Below, piece after piece: positions 16,074-23,826 of a DNA stretch of 35,101 nt. Origin of the DNA: Lachnospiraceae bacterium (GTDB taxonomy: Bacteria; Bacillota; Clostridia; Lachnospirales; Lachnospiraceae). The stretch lies in assembly GCA_024683645.1 (NCBI GenBank), contig JAIKYA010000039.1, positions 1-35,101 of the forward strand. Reading direction: 5' to 3'. The notes beneath the pieces were generated by a model, which saw nothing but the letters and a program-made list of their open reading frames with translations, had not been told where the DNA came from and did no database searches. The position numbers and the translations under genes are program-made. Each line of letters begins with the position of its first letter. Position 1 is the stretch's first letter.

Positions 16074-16095
16074 TTTTTGTGCAATATCACAAAAA
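16074..16095. promoter_or_regulatory. Crp/Fnr-like dyad upstream of the exosortase promoter
   Basis: Perfect inverted repeat TTTTTGTG-CAATAT-CACAAAAA, centred about 74 bases upstream of the predicted start. The TTGTG-N6-CACAA core resembles Crp/Fnr-family operators, and the position suits an activator. It could also act as a small hairpin. Confidence 0.45.
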
Positions 16096-16225
16096 CACCG
16101 ATCAGATTTTCTCCTGATTGCATCATATCAAATACAACCACCGCAAACAAGCCCATTCATGACTCTTTATTCATTACTGGTCGCAGTTTACACACTTACC
16201 TTAGCACCCTTCCCGCACAACACAG

Positions 16226-16361
16226 CCGGTCTGTATATATATCTGACATCCGGACTGTGTGAGGCCGCCGGCGCTTAACGAGCGGAGCGAGTTTAGCGTC
16301 CGCTGCGAGCCGAACCCAAGCGGGAGCGGGTCCGGTGACAGATATATGGCAGTACCGGCTG
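16226..16361. repeat. Large imperfect inverted repeat after the GH3 gene
   Basis: Arms of about 30 bases (16226-16257 and 16332-16361) share GCCGGT, CTG, ATATAT, CTG and CCGGA in mirrored order. The loop is GC-rich and contains further short palindromes (GAGCGGAGCGAG, CCGCTGCG). It begins 12 bases after the GH3 stop. It resembles a complex REP-type element rather than a simple terminator. Confidence 0.5.
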
Positions 16362-16372
16362 TATATGTCGTA

Positions 16373-18610
16373 TCAGATCTTTACTGTCTTTGTGCATCTG
16401 ATATCGGCGCTGGAGGCTCCGATATAGATCACCATATCGCCGCTCATGACTTCCCATTTCATGCTTTCGTTTGAGAAGTGGGAGAAGGCTTTCTCATCAA
16501 GTTTAAACTTGAATGTCTTTGTCTGGCCGGGTTTTATTTCAGCCTTGTCAAAGCCTTTCAGTTCCTTGACCGGATTGCCCGCAGATACATTCTTCTCTCC
16601 GACATAGAGCTGAACGGTCTCCTTGGCGCTTACGTGGCCGGTATTCTTTACCTGTACACTTACGGTAAAGGCTGTCTTTCCCTTCACTTTCTCGACCTTC
16701 AGGCCGCTGTACTTAAAGTCTGCATAAGAGAGACCGTGGCCGAAGGGGAACTGTACCTTCACGTTTTCCTTTTCATAATATCTGTAGCCGACAAATACGC
16801 CTTCGTTGAAGTTCTGGGTCAGCCGCGCGTTCATACGCTTCTTCTCGGCTGCGGTCAGCTTTCTTCCGGGGTAATCGCCGTACTTTGCAACGGGCGTATC
16901 CTTAAAGTCTGCAGGAAGGCTCTCAGGCAGTTTGCCCGAAGGAACGATACTTCCGCTGATCACTTCCGCAAGGGCAGCTCCGCCTTCCATACCGTTATAG
17001 CTCATCCACAGTATTGCCTTTGCCTTATCCATCCAGGCACTCATATCAACAGGCGAACCGGATACCATAACGACAGCCGCATTGGGATTTACTTCCAGGA
17101 CAGCCTTTATCAGCTCATCCTGACCATAGGGCAGCTTTAAGCTTTCCTTGTCTTTTCCTTCAACGTCAAGGTCATGATCAAGTCCTCCGACTATCACTAC
17201 CTTGTCATATTCTTTTGCCAGGGCAACAGCTTCGTCCCGGAGCTTCTTTATCAGCTTCTTCTCTTCTGCGGTAAAGCCGCCCTTCTTTCTCTGCTCCCTG
17301 TTGATCTCCTCGATATTAACGCTGCCTTCCTGCCAGTTCACTATATCCGCTGTCTTTCTCGGAACGTAATATCCTCTCGCATACTTTACTTCCGTATTGC
17401 CGCCGTATTCATTGGCCAGTCCCAGAAGCGGAGTCTTCTCGTAAAGCGCCTTTATCTCGGCACTTCCGCCGCCCGCAGCATGCATCCTGTTCGCGTTGTC
17501 ACCGATCACTAAAAGTCTCTGTGTCTCGGAAGGCTTGAAAGGAAGGAGTTTTTTATCATTCTTGAGCATGACCACCGCTTCCTCTGCGGTCTTTCTTACA
17601 AAAGTATGGCATACATCGGCGTTTACACAGCCCGGATCCCTGTCGGGAACCCTCACTGCCTTTGCAGTCACTTTTCCGTTCTTCTGCTTTTTCAGTTCTA
17701 TCTCTATGAGGCGGACTCTCAGCATGAATCTTAAGATATTGCGAACCATCTCATCTACGCGTTCTTCCGATATCTCGCCTTTTTTGATGGCTTCCTTCAG
17801 AGGGTTTGCAAGATAATACTCATCAAAATCCGGAGTAACGCTCATCTCTATGTCCAGTCCGCTTTCGGCCGCAAGCTTTGTATCGTGTACAGCGCCCCAG
17901 TCGCTTACCACCAGACCGTCATACTTCCATTCCTTACGGAGTATGTCTGTCAGCAGGAACCTGTTCTGGGAACCGTGCACACCCCGCACCAGATTGTATG
18001 AGCCCATAAGTCCCCAGGTCTTTGCACGCTTTACAGCCGCCTCAAACCCCGGAAGATATATCTCGCGGAGTGTCCTTTCATCCAGTTCAACATTTACGAA
18101 AAGTCTCTCATATTCCTGCGCATTGCAGGCAAAATGCTTGACACAGGCAGATACGTCATTCTCCTGTATGCCTTCGATCAGAGGTACCACCATCTCGGAT
18201 ATAAGATAGGGATCCTCGCTCATATACTCAAAGTTACGTCCGCAGAGCGGATTTCTCTTTATGTTTATACCGGGTGCCAGGATCATATCCTTGCCGCGTC
18301 CTCTGGCCTCCCTGCCGAGTACTTCGCCGGAAGTCTTTGCCAGTTCCCTGTTCCAGGTTGCGGCTATAGCGGAATTACTGGGCAGATAACTTGTCGAATC
18401 CGCAGTGGTGCCTATGGTCACCCATTTGTCAGGTTCAAATTCGTTTCTTACACCCATGGGGCCGTCATTCATGCTTATCCTGGGAATTCCCAGTCTCGGT
18501 ACACCGCCCGATCTGAAGAATTCAGCGCTGTGTATCATGCTTATCTTTTCGTCAAGTGTAAGCTCTGCAAGCAGTGCTTCTATCTTCTGTTCCCATTCCC
18601 TGTTTTTCAT
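16373..18610 (-). CDS. Glycoside hydrolase family 3 (beta-glucosidase type)
   Basis: A 745-residue enzyme without a signal peptide, so it acts in the cytoplasm on imported oligosaccharides. Residues about 15-300 form the GH3 N-terminal barrel: NDGPMGVR, KHFACN, and the nucleophile Asp237 in LVVSDWGA. The GH3 C-terminal domain follows (about 335-600, with LLVIGDNA and VMVSGSP), then a fibronectin-III-like domain (about 640-745, QLYVGEKN). This three-domain layout is typical of bacterial beta-glucosidases and beta-xylosidases; the precise sugar cannot be told. GGAGGAG precedes ATG 18610. The upstream gap holds its own promoter with a palindrome that could be an operator. Confidence 0.92.
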   Translation of the reverse strand: MKNREWEQKIEALLAELTLDEKISMIHSAEFFRSGGVPRLGIPRISMNDGPMGVRNEFEPDKWVTIGTTADSTSYLPSNSAIAATWNRELAKTSGEVLGREARGRGKDMILAPGINIKRNPLCGRNFEYMSEDPYLISEMVVPLIEGIQENDVSACVKHFACNAQEYERLFVNVELDERTLREIYLPGFEAAVKRAKTWGLMGSYNLVRGVHGSQNRFLLTDILRKEWKYDGLVVSDWGAVHDTKLAAESGLDIEMSVTPDFDEYYLANPLKEAIKKGEISEERVDEMVRNILRFMLRVRLIEIELKKQKNGKVTAKAVRVPDRDPGCVNADVCHTFVRKTAEEAVVMLKNDKKLLPFKPSETQRLLVIGDNANRMHAAGGGSAEIKALYEKTPLLGLANEYGGNTEVKYARGYYVPRKTADIVNWQEGSVNIEEINREQRKKGGFTAEEKKLIKKLRDEAVALAKEYDKVVIVGGLDHDLDVEGKDKESLKLPYGQDELIKAVLEVNPNAAVVMVSGSPVDMSAWMDKAKAILWMSYNGMEGGAALAEVISGSIVPSGKLPESLPADFKDTPVAKYGDYPGRKLTAAEKKRMNARLTQNFNEGVFVGYRYYEKENVKVQFPFGHGLSYADFKYSGLKVEKVKGKTAFTVSVQVKNTGHVSAKETVQLYVGEKNVSAGNPVKELKGFDKAEIKPGQTKTFKFKLDEKAFSHFSNESMKWEVMSGDMVIYIGASSADIRCTKTVKI

Positions 18611-18630
18611 TCCGCTCCTCCTATCAGCTC

Positions 18631-18644
18631 CGGGATCGTTCCCG
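18631..18644 (-). promoter_or_regulatory. Small hairpin in the GH3 leader
   Basis: CGGGA-ACGA-TCCCG in the 5' untranslated region, about ten bases before the GGAGGAG ribosome site. It might tune translation; there is no T-tract. Confidence 0.3.
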
Positions 18645-18659
18645 CATTTTCAGAATTTT

Positions 18660-18689
18660 ATTATATGCCGCACTATACCGGCAATCCAA
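18660..18689 (-). promoter_or_regulatory. GH3 promoter with dyad operator in the spacer
   Basis: Minus-strand -10 TATAAT (18665-18660), weak -35 TTGGAT (18689-18684), spacer 18. The whole spacer (18683-18666) is the dyad TGCCG-N8-CGGCA, which is well placed for a repressor that blocks polymerase. Confidence 0.5.
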
Positions 18690-18734
18690 AGGCTTTTTGC
18701 CCCGTTCTGCCCGTTCTTTGTCATAAATTGCGGA

Positions 18735-19475
18735 TCAGCTTCTTTTATGCTTAAGTCTTACGCCGGTAAGGTAGATGACGCTCTTCATGTAACTGATTAT
18801 GAACTTTACAAGCTGCCTCTTGGATTCCCCGTACATCCTCTTTTCAAAAGTGATCGGGACTTCACGTACCCTGAATCTTTTCTCTTCATCCTGTTTATCA
18901 AGTTTCAGATAAAGAAGCACTTCCTGCAGCACATCATAGTTTTTGCACTTAAGCTTATCAACGACTCTTTTAAGTCTTACTGTCCGGTACATACGGTAAT
19001 CGGTGGACATGTCCTTTGCCTTTATTCCAAGCACCACTCCGTATACGGTATTTAAGATGTGAGACATCACCTTTGACGTAAACGCATCGTTGCTGACTCC
19101 GCCCTTAACATATCTGGAGCCTATCACCACATCTGCCTTCTCTCCCACAAACTTTGAATAGATATCCGGAATATATTTCGGATCATGGCTCATATCCGCA
19201 TCCAGTATCAGAAATGTCCTGTAGGCAGCTTCCCTTATACCTTTCTTAAAAGCTTCGGCAAAGCCGGGCAGTTCCTGGTTATAATATCTCGCTCCGTTTT
19301 CCGAACAGATCCCGGCACTGTCGTCCGTCTGCTTCGGGCCGTCCACTACCACCACCTCATAAGCTTCGCCGGTAGCTTCAAGCTTCTCCTTTATCATGGG
19401 GATCAGCACCTTCAGATTTTCCCCTTCTCCGTAAGCCAGCAGCACAGCACTTATGCCTTTTTTCAGCGTTTCCAT
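18735..19475 (-). CDS. Family-2 glycosyltransferase, DPM1/polyprenyl-phosphate sugar synthase-like
   Basis: A 246-residue GT2 enzyme of the soluble dolichol/polyprenyl-phosphate mannosyltransferase type: ISAVLLAYGEGENL at the start, VVVVDGP, then DADMSHDP (metal and nucleotide-sugar binding) and GSRYVKGG. The C-terminal region has no clear TM helices, unlike the longer two-domain homologues. It probably moves a sugar from a nucleotide donor to a polyprenyl phosphate, or a related acceptor. Such a lipid-linked sugar could feed GT-C type enzymes like the polytopic protein of the nearby exosortase operon, but that link is inference. ATG 19475 has GGAGGG upstream, and the gene begins ten bases after the GH43 stop. 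An in-frame start at 19559 would lie inside GH43. Confidence 0.82.
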   Translation of the reverse strand: METLKKGISAVLLAYGEGENLKVLIPMIKEKLEATGEAYEVVVVDGPKQTDDSAGICSENGARYYNQELPGFAEAFKKGIREAAYRTFLILDADMSHDPKYIPDIYSKFVGEKADVVIGSRYVKGGVSNDAFTSKVMSHILNTVYGVVLGIKAKDMSTDYRMYRTVRLKRVVDKLKCKNYDVLQEVLLYLKLDKQDEEKRFRVREVPITFEKRMYGESKRQLVKFIISYMKSVIYLTGVRLKHKRS

Positions 19476-19485
19476 TTTTCCCTCC

Positions 19486-20919
19486 TCAGTCAAAAGTAAA
19501 GCTGTCGAATATAAAACTCTCATCCTCATCTTCCGAAAGGAATTCGAAATACACGGCATGCTTTCCTATTATACCACAGTTTAAGGCCGCTGAAACTTCT
19601 TTTGTACTGCCGTCAAAGGATAACGTTGCAGCCACCCGCCCGCGGTAAGAGTCGAGACGCAGATTCACCTTAAGCTTTGCTTCCTTTTCAAGCCAAAGCG
19701 TCACAGAGTCCGGAGTATTGTTACCAAACTGCAGATAACGGAAACCCACCGTGGTACCGGTAGTGATATCGCATACAGGGGTCGATATTTCATCACTCTG
19801 CTCGTAACCCGGTCTTATATATGCACGTTTTCTGCTGCCGTAGATATGGCAGGCATAGCCGGCGGATATCATAAGCCTTGCATCTATGCCGTTTATCTGT
19901 GCGCCCTGTGAAGTCATCTCCACGGGCTTTGAGGAAACAGGTTCGCCGTTAAGGTATTTTATATCCCCGATATAAAGCTTTCCGTCGCTTCCCATCGCCA
20001 CATCAACAGGTTCTATCATCGCCTGTCTTGAATACTCGTTGAGCCCGGTCTGGCGGTGGTAGAAGATATACCACTTTCCGTTCACTTCCATTATCGAGCC
20101 ATGGTTATTTCCCCACTGATAGGTCATGGTCCCGCAGCCTTCCGAATCCTTAAGTATCTCACCGCCGTTAAAGCTGATATCCCCGCCGTCATGGAAAGGT
20201 CCGAAGGGCGTATCGCTTATGCGGTATGACAGGAAGCCGTTGTTGGGATAATAAACTCCCAGTTCGGGTACCGGTTTTTCATAACGCCTTGAGAAGATAT
20301 ATACATATTTTCCCATCACCTTTCTCGGGCTGGAAGCTTCGAAAAATGCATCTATGAGAGATATATGACCGTCATCCTTCGGATCCCACGGGCAGGTGGA
20401 ATGTCCGAGAGGATTTGAAACAAGAGTATCCTCCTTTATCGTAGCCATATCATCTTCCATCTCCGCAATGTAACAGGGGGCGGCACAGCCACCCCAGTAT
20501 GCATACACTTTTCCGTCATCATCCACCAGCACGCCGGGATCAAAACCGAGTTTTGTCTCGACCGGGTTTTCGAAAGGACCGGCAGGATCCTTTGAAGAAG
20601 CCACAACTACCAGGCTCCCCTTTTTCTCCGCCGCATACATGTAATAGGTATCTCCCTTCTTTACCACATCCGGCGCATACAGGATCGAGTCATAATGCGT
20701 TTCATATGCAACCCCGTGGTATTTCCAGTCGGTAAGATCGGATACGGGAGCAGACCACACCACATAATTCCTTCCGCAGTACTGTTCTTTCTCGATATCG
20801 TGAGAACCGTACACATACACACGCTTTTCCCCGTTATGTTCAAACACCCTCGGTTCGCCATCGGGAACATGCTCCCAGAGCGGCATATACGGATTTGCAC
20901 CGTTTACAAAACGCTTCAT
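19486..20919 (-). CDS. Glycoside hydrolase family 43
   Basis: A 477-residue enzyme without a signal peptide. The five-bladed beta-propeller shows the GH43 catalytic set: Asp20 (general base, in VPDGEPRVF), Asp84 (in LYAPDVV) and Glu194 (general acid, in AFFEASSP). Residues about 340-477 form a beta-sandwich resembling a CBM6-type module, common in GH43 arabinofuranosidases and xylosidases. It would trim arabinose or xylose from plant-type oligosaccharides in the cytoplasm. AAAGGAG precedes ATG 20919. It sits ten bases before the glycosyltransferase gene and 47 bases after a DUF4176 gene, so it could be read from the upstream module as well. Confidence 0.9.
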   Translation of the reverse strand: MKRFVNGANPYMPLWEHVPDGEPRVFEHNGEKRVYVYGSHDIEKEQYCGRNYVVWSAPVSDLTDWKYHGVAYETHYDSILYAPDVVKKGDTYYMYAAEKKGSLVVVASSKDPAGPFENPVETKLGFDPGVLVDDDGKVYAYWGGCAAPCYIAEMEDDMATIKEDTLVSNPLGHSTCPWDPKDDGHISLIDAFFEASSPRKVMGKYVYIFSRRYEKPVPELGVYYPNNGFLSYRISDTPFGPFHDGGDISFNGGEILKDSEGCGTMTYQWGNNHGSIMEVNGKWYIFYHRQTGLNEYSRQAMIEPVDVAMGSDGKLYIGDIKYLNGEPVSSKPVEMTSQGAQINGIDARLMISAGYACHIYGSRKRAYIRPGYEQSDEISTPVCDITTGTTVGFRYLQFGNNTPDSVTLWLEKEAKLKVNLRLDSYRGRVAATLSFDGSTKEVSAALNCGIIGKHAVYFEFLSEDEDESFIFDSFTFD

Positions 20920-20966
20920 TTTTTCTCTCCTTTATTGTTTTTTAGATTTTCCGTTCAGCTGTTTGA

Positions 20967-21266
20967 TCATGCCTCCGTTATCTTTCCGTCGGCTGCTTTA
21001 AGTTCACCGAGTGTCCCCAGCACTTCCTCGCGGTAATCCAGTTCCTGCTTATCCTGAAATCCTATGAACAGTATACTTTCAATGGCCGCTCTGTCAAAAA
21101 ACAGCGTATTGTCACTTCCCGACATTCCTTCCGGATAAAAGCATCCCGCATAATCAAAGATGTGGTCGTTTCCGTCGGCCAGCACCACACGGCCGCAGAT
21201 CATCACATAATGATCCCCTTCAGAAAGTTTGACTATTGAGCCGCAAGGCAGCAGATCTTCATACAT
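20967..21266 (-). CDS. DUF4176 protein B
   Basis: A 99-residue soluble protein of the DUF4176 family: LLPCGSIVKL, MICGRVV, FDYAGCFYPEG, FFDRAAIESILFIGFQD. It is a clear paralogue of the 109-residue protein at 23374-23703, with the same motif order. DUF4176 proteins are commonly found next to LXG-type cargo of type VII secretion systems; their exact role (chaperone, adaptor or immunity) is not settled to my knowledge. GGGAGG precedes ATG 21266. The gene starts 18 bases after the large orphan protein gene, so the three genes form one operon. Confidence 0.82.
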   Translation of the reverse strand: MYEDLLPCGSIVKLSEGDHYVMICGRVVLADGNDHIFDYAGCFYPEGMSGSDNTLFFDRAAIESILFIGFQDKQELDYREEVLGTLGELKAADGKITEA

Positions 21267-21284
21267 TTTTTTATTCCTCCCTCT

Positions 21285-23381
21285 TTACTTTTTACCGGGC
21301 CCCGCCTGGCCCTTTCCCTTATCTTCTTTTTCTATCACTTCGAATTCACTTAGAAGGTCTTTCTTTTCACCGTTCTTCTCTGCCTTCTCCCGTGCCTTCT
21401 TTTCTCTCAGCTTCTTATGCTGCTGGCCCCGCTTGCGCCAGTTTTTGAACTTTTCCTTGAGGCCCGAGATATCGACGGATACCTCAAAGCCCGCACCGAG
21501 TCCGAGCATGGCAGAAAGGCCGAAGCTTAATACGTCACCTGTCAAAACAAATCTGTTCTTAAAACCTATTCCCGCAGCCGCTCCGGTCACTTTTCCTCCG
21601 AAACGAACACCGAAGATGGTTATGCCTCCGCTTACGCTGCCTTCAAAAACAGCCGCACCCACAGTCACATCCGCAACAACACCGAAACCCTCCCTGTCAT
21701 TCTCCTTGTCGTCCTTATAGCGCACCATTCCCAGACCACCCTGGGCAATGGCAGCGGCCGAACCGATGTTGCCTTCAACCTTGCCGTCATGCTTAAGCCA
21801 GTCCTTGCGGATACCCATGCTGTATTTTCCGACACCGCGCACACCGTATGCATTTGCCGACGCATTAGCATATATCTTGGTCTCCCACAGATGACTGGAG
21901 GAAATGGATGCGCCCACATTGGCCGCCGTCTTTACGGTGCCCATTGTCACATGTGCTCCGGCCTGAACACTTCCGTGCTCGCTTTTAACCTTGCCGCCAA
22001 GCTTTGCCACACGGTATTTTCCTTTTAAGACATTTGTCCCGACATTCAGGAAATCTCCGTATTCCTTAACACCGTTGGTAAACGCCGTAGTGGCATCCGA
22101 ATACTTCACACCGAACTTATGCGCGCCGAAATATTCCTTAAAGCCCTTCTTTGTAAATATCTCCTTTATCGATTTTCCGCCGTGGTCCTCATATCTGGTA
22201 TTGAATGCAAGCGTAGTGCTCGTCTTCTTCCCGCCTGCCTTATCCAGTAAACTGTCCTTCCTGTTAAGCGTACTCTCCGGATTTTCCATTACACCGTATT
22301 CCGCCATACCCTTAAGCTTCTTCATATCCTCAAGCAGCCTTTTACGATCGGCGTTTTCGGCATCTTCCGCATCTGCCACAGCTATCTCGTTATCAAGTTC
22401 TTCAATGCTCATCTTCCTGAAGCGCTTCCTTGCATCTTCATTCATTGAGATATATGCCGGATTGGCAACGATATCCGCTCTTACATCAAGATACTCGCCC
22501 TCAAGCTCTATGACATTGATCTTGTCCGACATGTCATCAAAGGCCTTCTGTGTCATATGCATCTTGCCGAGCGCCTCGCGGAACTTCACCTCGTCTTTTT
22601 CCTTCAGTTCCTCCAGCTCTCTGTAGTTCTTTACCGACTTGTATATCGTCAGGCGGTACTTGTCATAGTTTTTGACAAAACCTGCATCGGTATTGAAATC
22701 CAGTATATCTCCGCGATGCAGCTTATAACCGGCGGACATGTCATCCACCGTATCCTTTCCGTATGCGGCATTTTTTATCTTTCTGTCGTAAGCCTCCCTG
22801 TCGACATTCATCTTCATCTTCGATGAGATGACAGTTGCCTGCACGTCCCTGACAGCTTTTTCGTCGTCCTCCATAAGCTTAAGCTGCTGGAGGCTCAGTG
22901 CCCTTCGCGTAACCCTCTCTTTTCCGGGATCATTGAGTGCAAGTTCTCTTTTTGCCTGCTCCTCCTGCTTTGCCTGTTCTATCAGCCCGTCGTTTATTCT
23001 TCCCATGAATTCGGCCAGGCCGCGGAGTTCGTCCGCAGCTTCCAGACGGGTACGTTTATCACCCTTTGCCTTTTTTATATCGTTGCCGGCATCTCCCTGC
23101 AGCGAATATCCGCCTTTTTTATTCTTGGAATCGATATAGTCTCCGGCATTCTTCTTCAGCTCGTCTATCATGAGCTTGAGCTGCTGTCCCTGCTCTGCGG
23201 ACAGACTGTCCTGATCATAATATCCTTCCAGGATCAGACATACATTCTCGACCCCGGCGACCAGCTTGTCATGAGCCTCCGAAAACCCTCTTCCGAATAT
23301 AACGCCGCGTCCGGTATCCAGCTTTTCCTGAAGGCTTTTCAGTTGTGCGAGCCATAAAGCTCTCTGTTCTTTATCATTCAT
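21285..23381 (-). CDS. Large orphan protein between DUF4176 genes; possible type VII-like cargo
   Basis: I do not recognise this 698-residue protein. Residues 1-400 are charged and mostly helical (many Lys/Glu/Asp/Ala), with no signal peptide. Residues about 400-650 change to Gly/Ala/Val-rich alternating sequence (for example GGKVTGAAAGIGF, SGGITIFGVRFGG), which suggests extended beta-structure or a membrane-inserting domain. The last ~45 residues are strongly basic and acidic mixed. The layout of a helical front and a variable back end recalls polymorphic toxins, and the flanking DUF4176 genes point to type VII-like export, but I see no LXG motif, no nuclease motif and no immunity gene of known type. 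ATG 23381 overlaps the upstream DUF4176 gene by eight bases and has GAGG before it. Confidence 0.6.
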   Translation of the reverse strand: MNDKEQRALWLAQLKSLQEKLDTGRGVIFGRGFSEAHDKLVAGVENVCLILEGYYDQDSLSAEQGQQLKLMIDELKKNAGDYIDSKNKKGGYSLQGDAGNDIKKAKGDKRTRLEAADELRGLAEFMGRINDGLIEQAKQEEQAKRELALNDPGKERVTRRALSLQQLKLMEDDEKAVRDVQATVISSKMKMNVDREAYDRKIKNAAYGKDTVDDMSAGYKLHRGDILDFNTDAGFVKNYDKYRLTIYKSVKNYRELEELKEKDEVKFREALGKMHMTQKAFDDMSDKINVIELEGEYLDVRADIVANPAYISMNEDARKRFRKMSIEELDNEIAVADAEDAENADRKRLLEDMKKLKGMAEYGVMENPESTLNRKDSLLDKAGGKKTSTTLAFNTRYEDHGGKSIKEIFTKKGFKEYFGAHKFGVKYSDATTAFTNGVKEYGDFLNVGTNVLKGKYRVAKLGGKVKSEHGSVQAGAHVTMGTVKTAANVGASISSSHLWETKIYANASANAYGVRGVGKYSMGIRKDWLKHDGKVEGNIGSAAAIAQGGLGMVRYKDDKENDREGFGVVADVTVGAAVFEGSVSGGITIFGVRFGGKVTGAAAGIGFKNRFVLTGDVLSFGLSAMLGLGAGFEVSVDISGLKEKFKNWRKRGQQHKKLREKKAREKAEKNGEKKDLLSEFEVIEKEDKGKGQAGPGKK

Positions 23382-23703
23382 CGGCAGCCTCTTTCTCTAC
23401 CATCTCACCGTCAATTATTTCCAGTTCCCCTAACTTATCAAGTACCTCTGTCCTGTACATCAACTCGTATTCATCCTGGTATCCGATGAAATAAACCTGC
23501 TCAACAGCTTCCCTGTCAAAAAATACCAGTTCATCATCCTTACCTATACCTTCGGGATAAAGACAGCCCACATAATCATAGATACGCTCATCACCCTCTG
23601 CACACACTATGCGTCCGCAGATGAGAATATACGGATCGGTATCCGTAAGACTTACAACCGATCCGATGGGCAGCAGCCCCTTATAGTCTTTTTTTCCAGC
23701 CAT
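23374..23703 (-). CDS. DUF4176 protein A
   Basis: A 109-residue soluble protein with the DUF4176 pattern LLPIGSVVSL, LICGRIV, YDYVGCLYPEG, FFDREAVEQVYFIGYQDE. It is the first gene of the DUF4176 - orphan - DUF4176 operon and overlaps the orphan gene by eight bases, so the two products are made together, in keeping with an adaptor for that protein. GGAGG precedes ATG 23703. The C-terminus is more acidic (EMVEKEAADE) than in its paralogue. Confidence 0.85.
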   Translation of the reverse strand: MAGKKDYKGLLPIGSVVSLTDTDPYILICGRIVCAEGDERIYDYVGCLYPEGIGKDDELVFFDREAVEQVYFIGYQDEYELMYRTEVLDKLGELEIIDGEMVEKEAADE

Positions 23704-23773
23704 GATATCTACCTCCGTTCTGATTTGTTCTTCATTTTATCTGATATGCCTGATTTTCCTTTGCTTACAATAG

Positions 23774-23802
23774 AATATAACAAAACGCGATACAAAAGTG
23801 AA
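23774..23802 (-). promoter_or_regulatory. Promoter of the DUF4176 operon
   Basis: Minus-strand -35 TTCACT (23802-23797), 17 bases, -10 TATATT (23779-23774) with the extended TG motif. It overlaps the divergent AraC promoter region, so both may be controlled together. Confidence 0.5.
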
Positions 23803-23819
23803 GCAATATGTGCTATACT
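23791..23819 (+). promoter_or_regulatory. AraC-gene promoter, probably giving a leaderless mRNA
   Basis: -10 TATACT (23814-23819) with extended TGC, 17-base spacer, weak -35 TACAAA (23791-23796). The -10 ends only seven bases before ATG 23827, so transcription should start at or next to the start codon. Confidence 0.5.
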
Positions 23820-23826
23820 CCGAACT

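Larger units (their letters stand above)
15953..16372. other. Intergenic control region between GH3 and the exosortase operon
   Basis: This 420-base gap holds the operon promoter, the cre box, the Crp/Fnr-like dyad, a direct repeat of TTTCACACTT (15972-15981 and 16065-16074) on either side of the promoter, and a large palindromic element (16226-16361). I see no gene in it. Confidence 0.6.

Noticed and set aside
20918-20956. Twelve-codon frame (MIKQLNGKSKKQ) between DUF4176 and GH43
   Set aside because: Its ATG overlaps the DUF4176 stop with GGAGG directly abutting it, leaving no workable spacing; probably chance.
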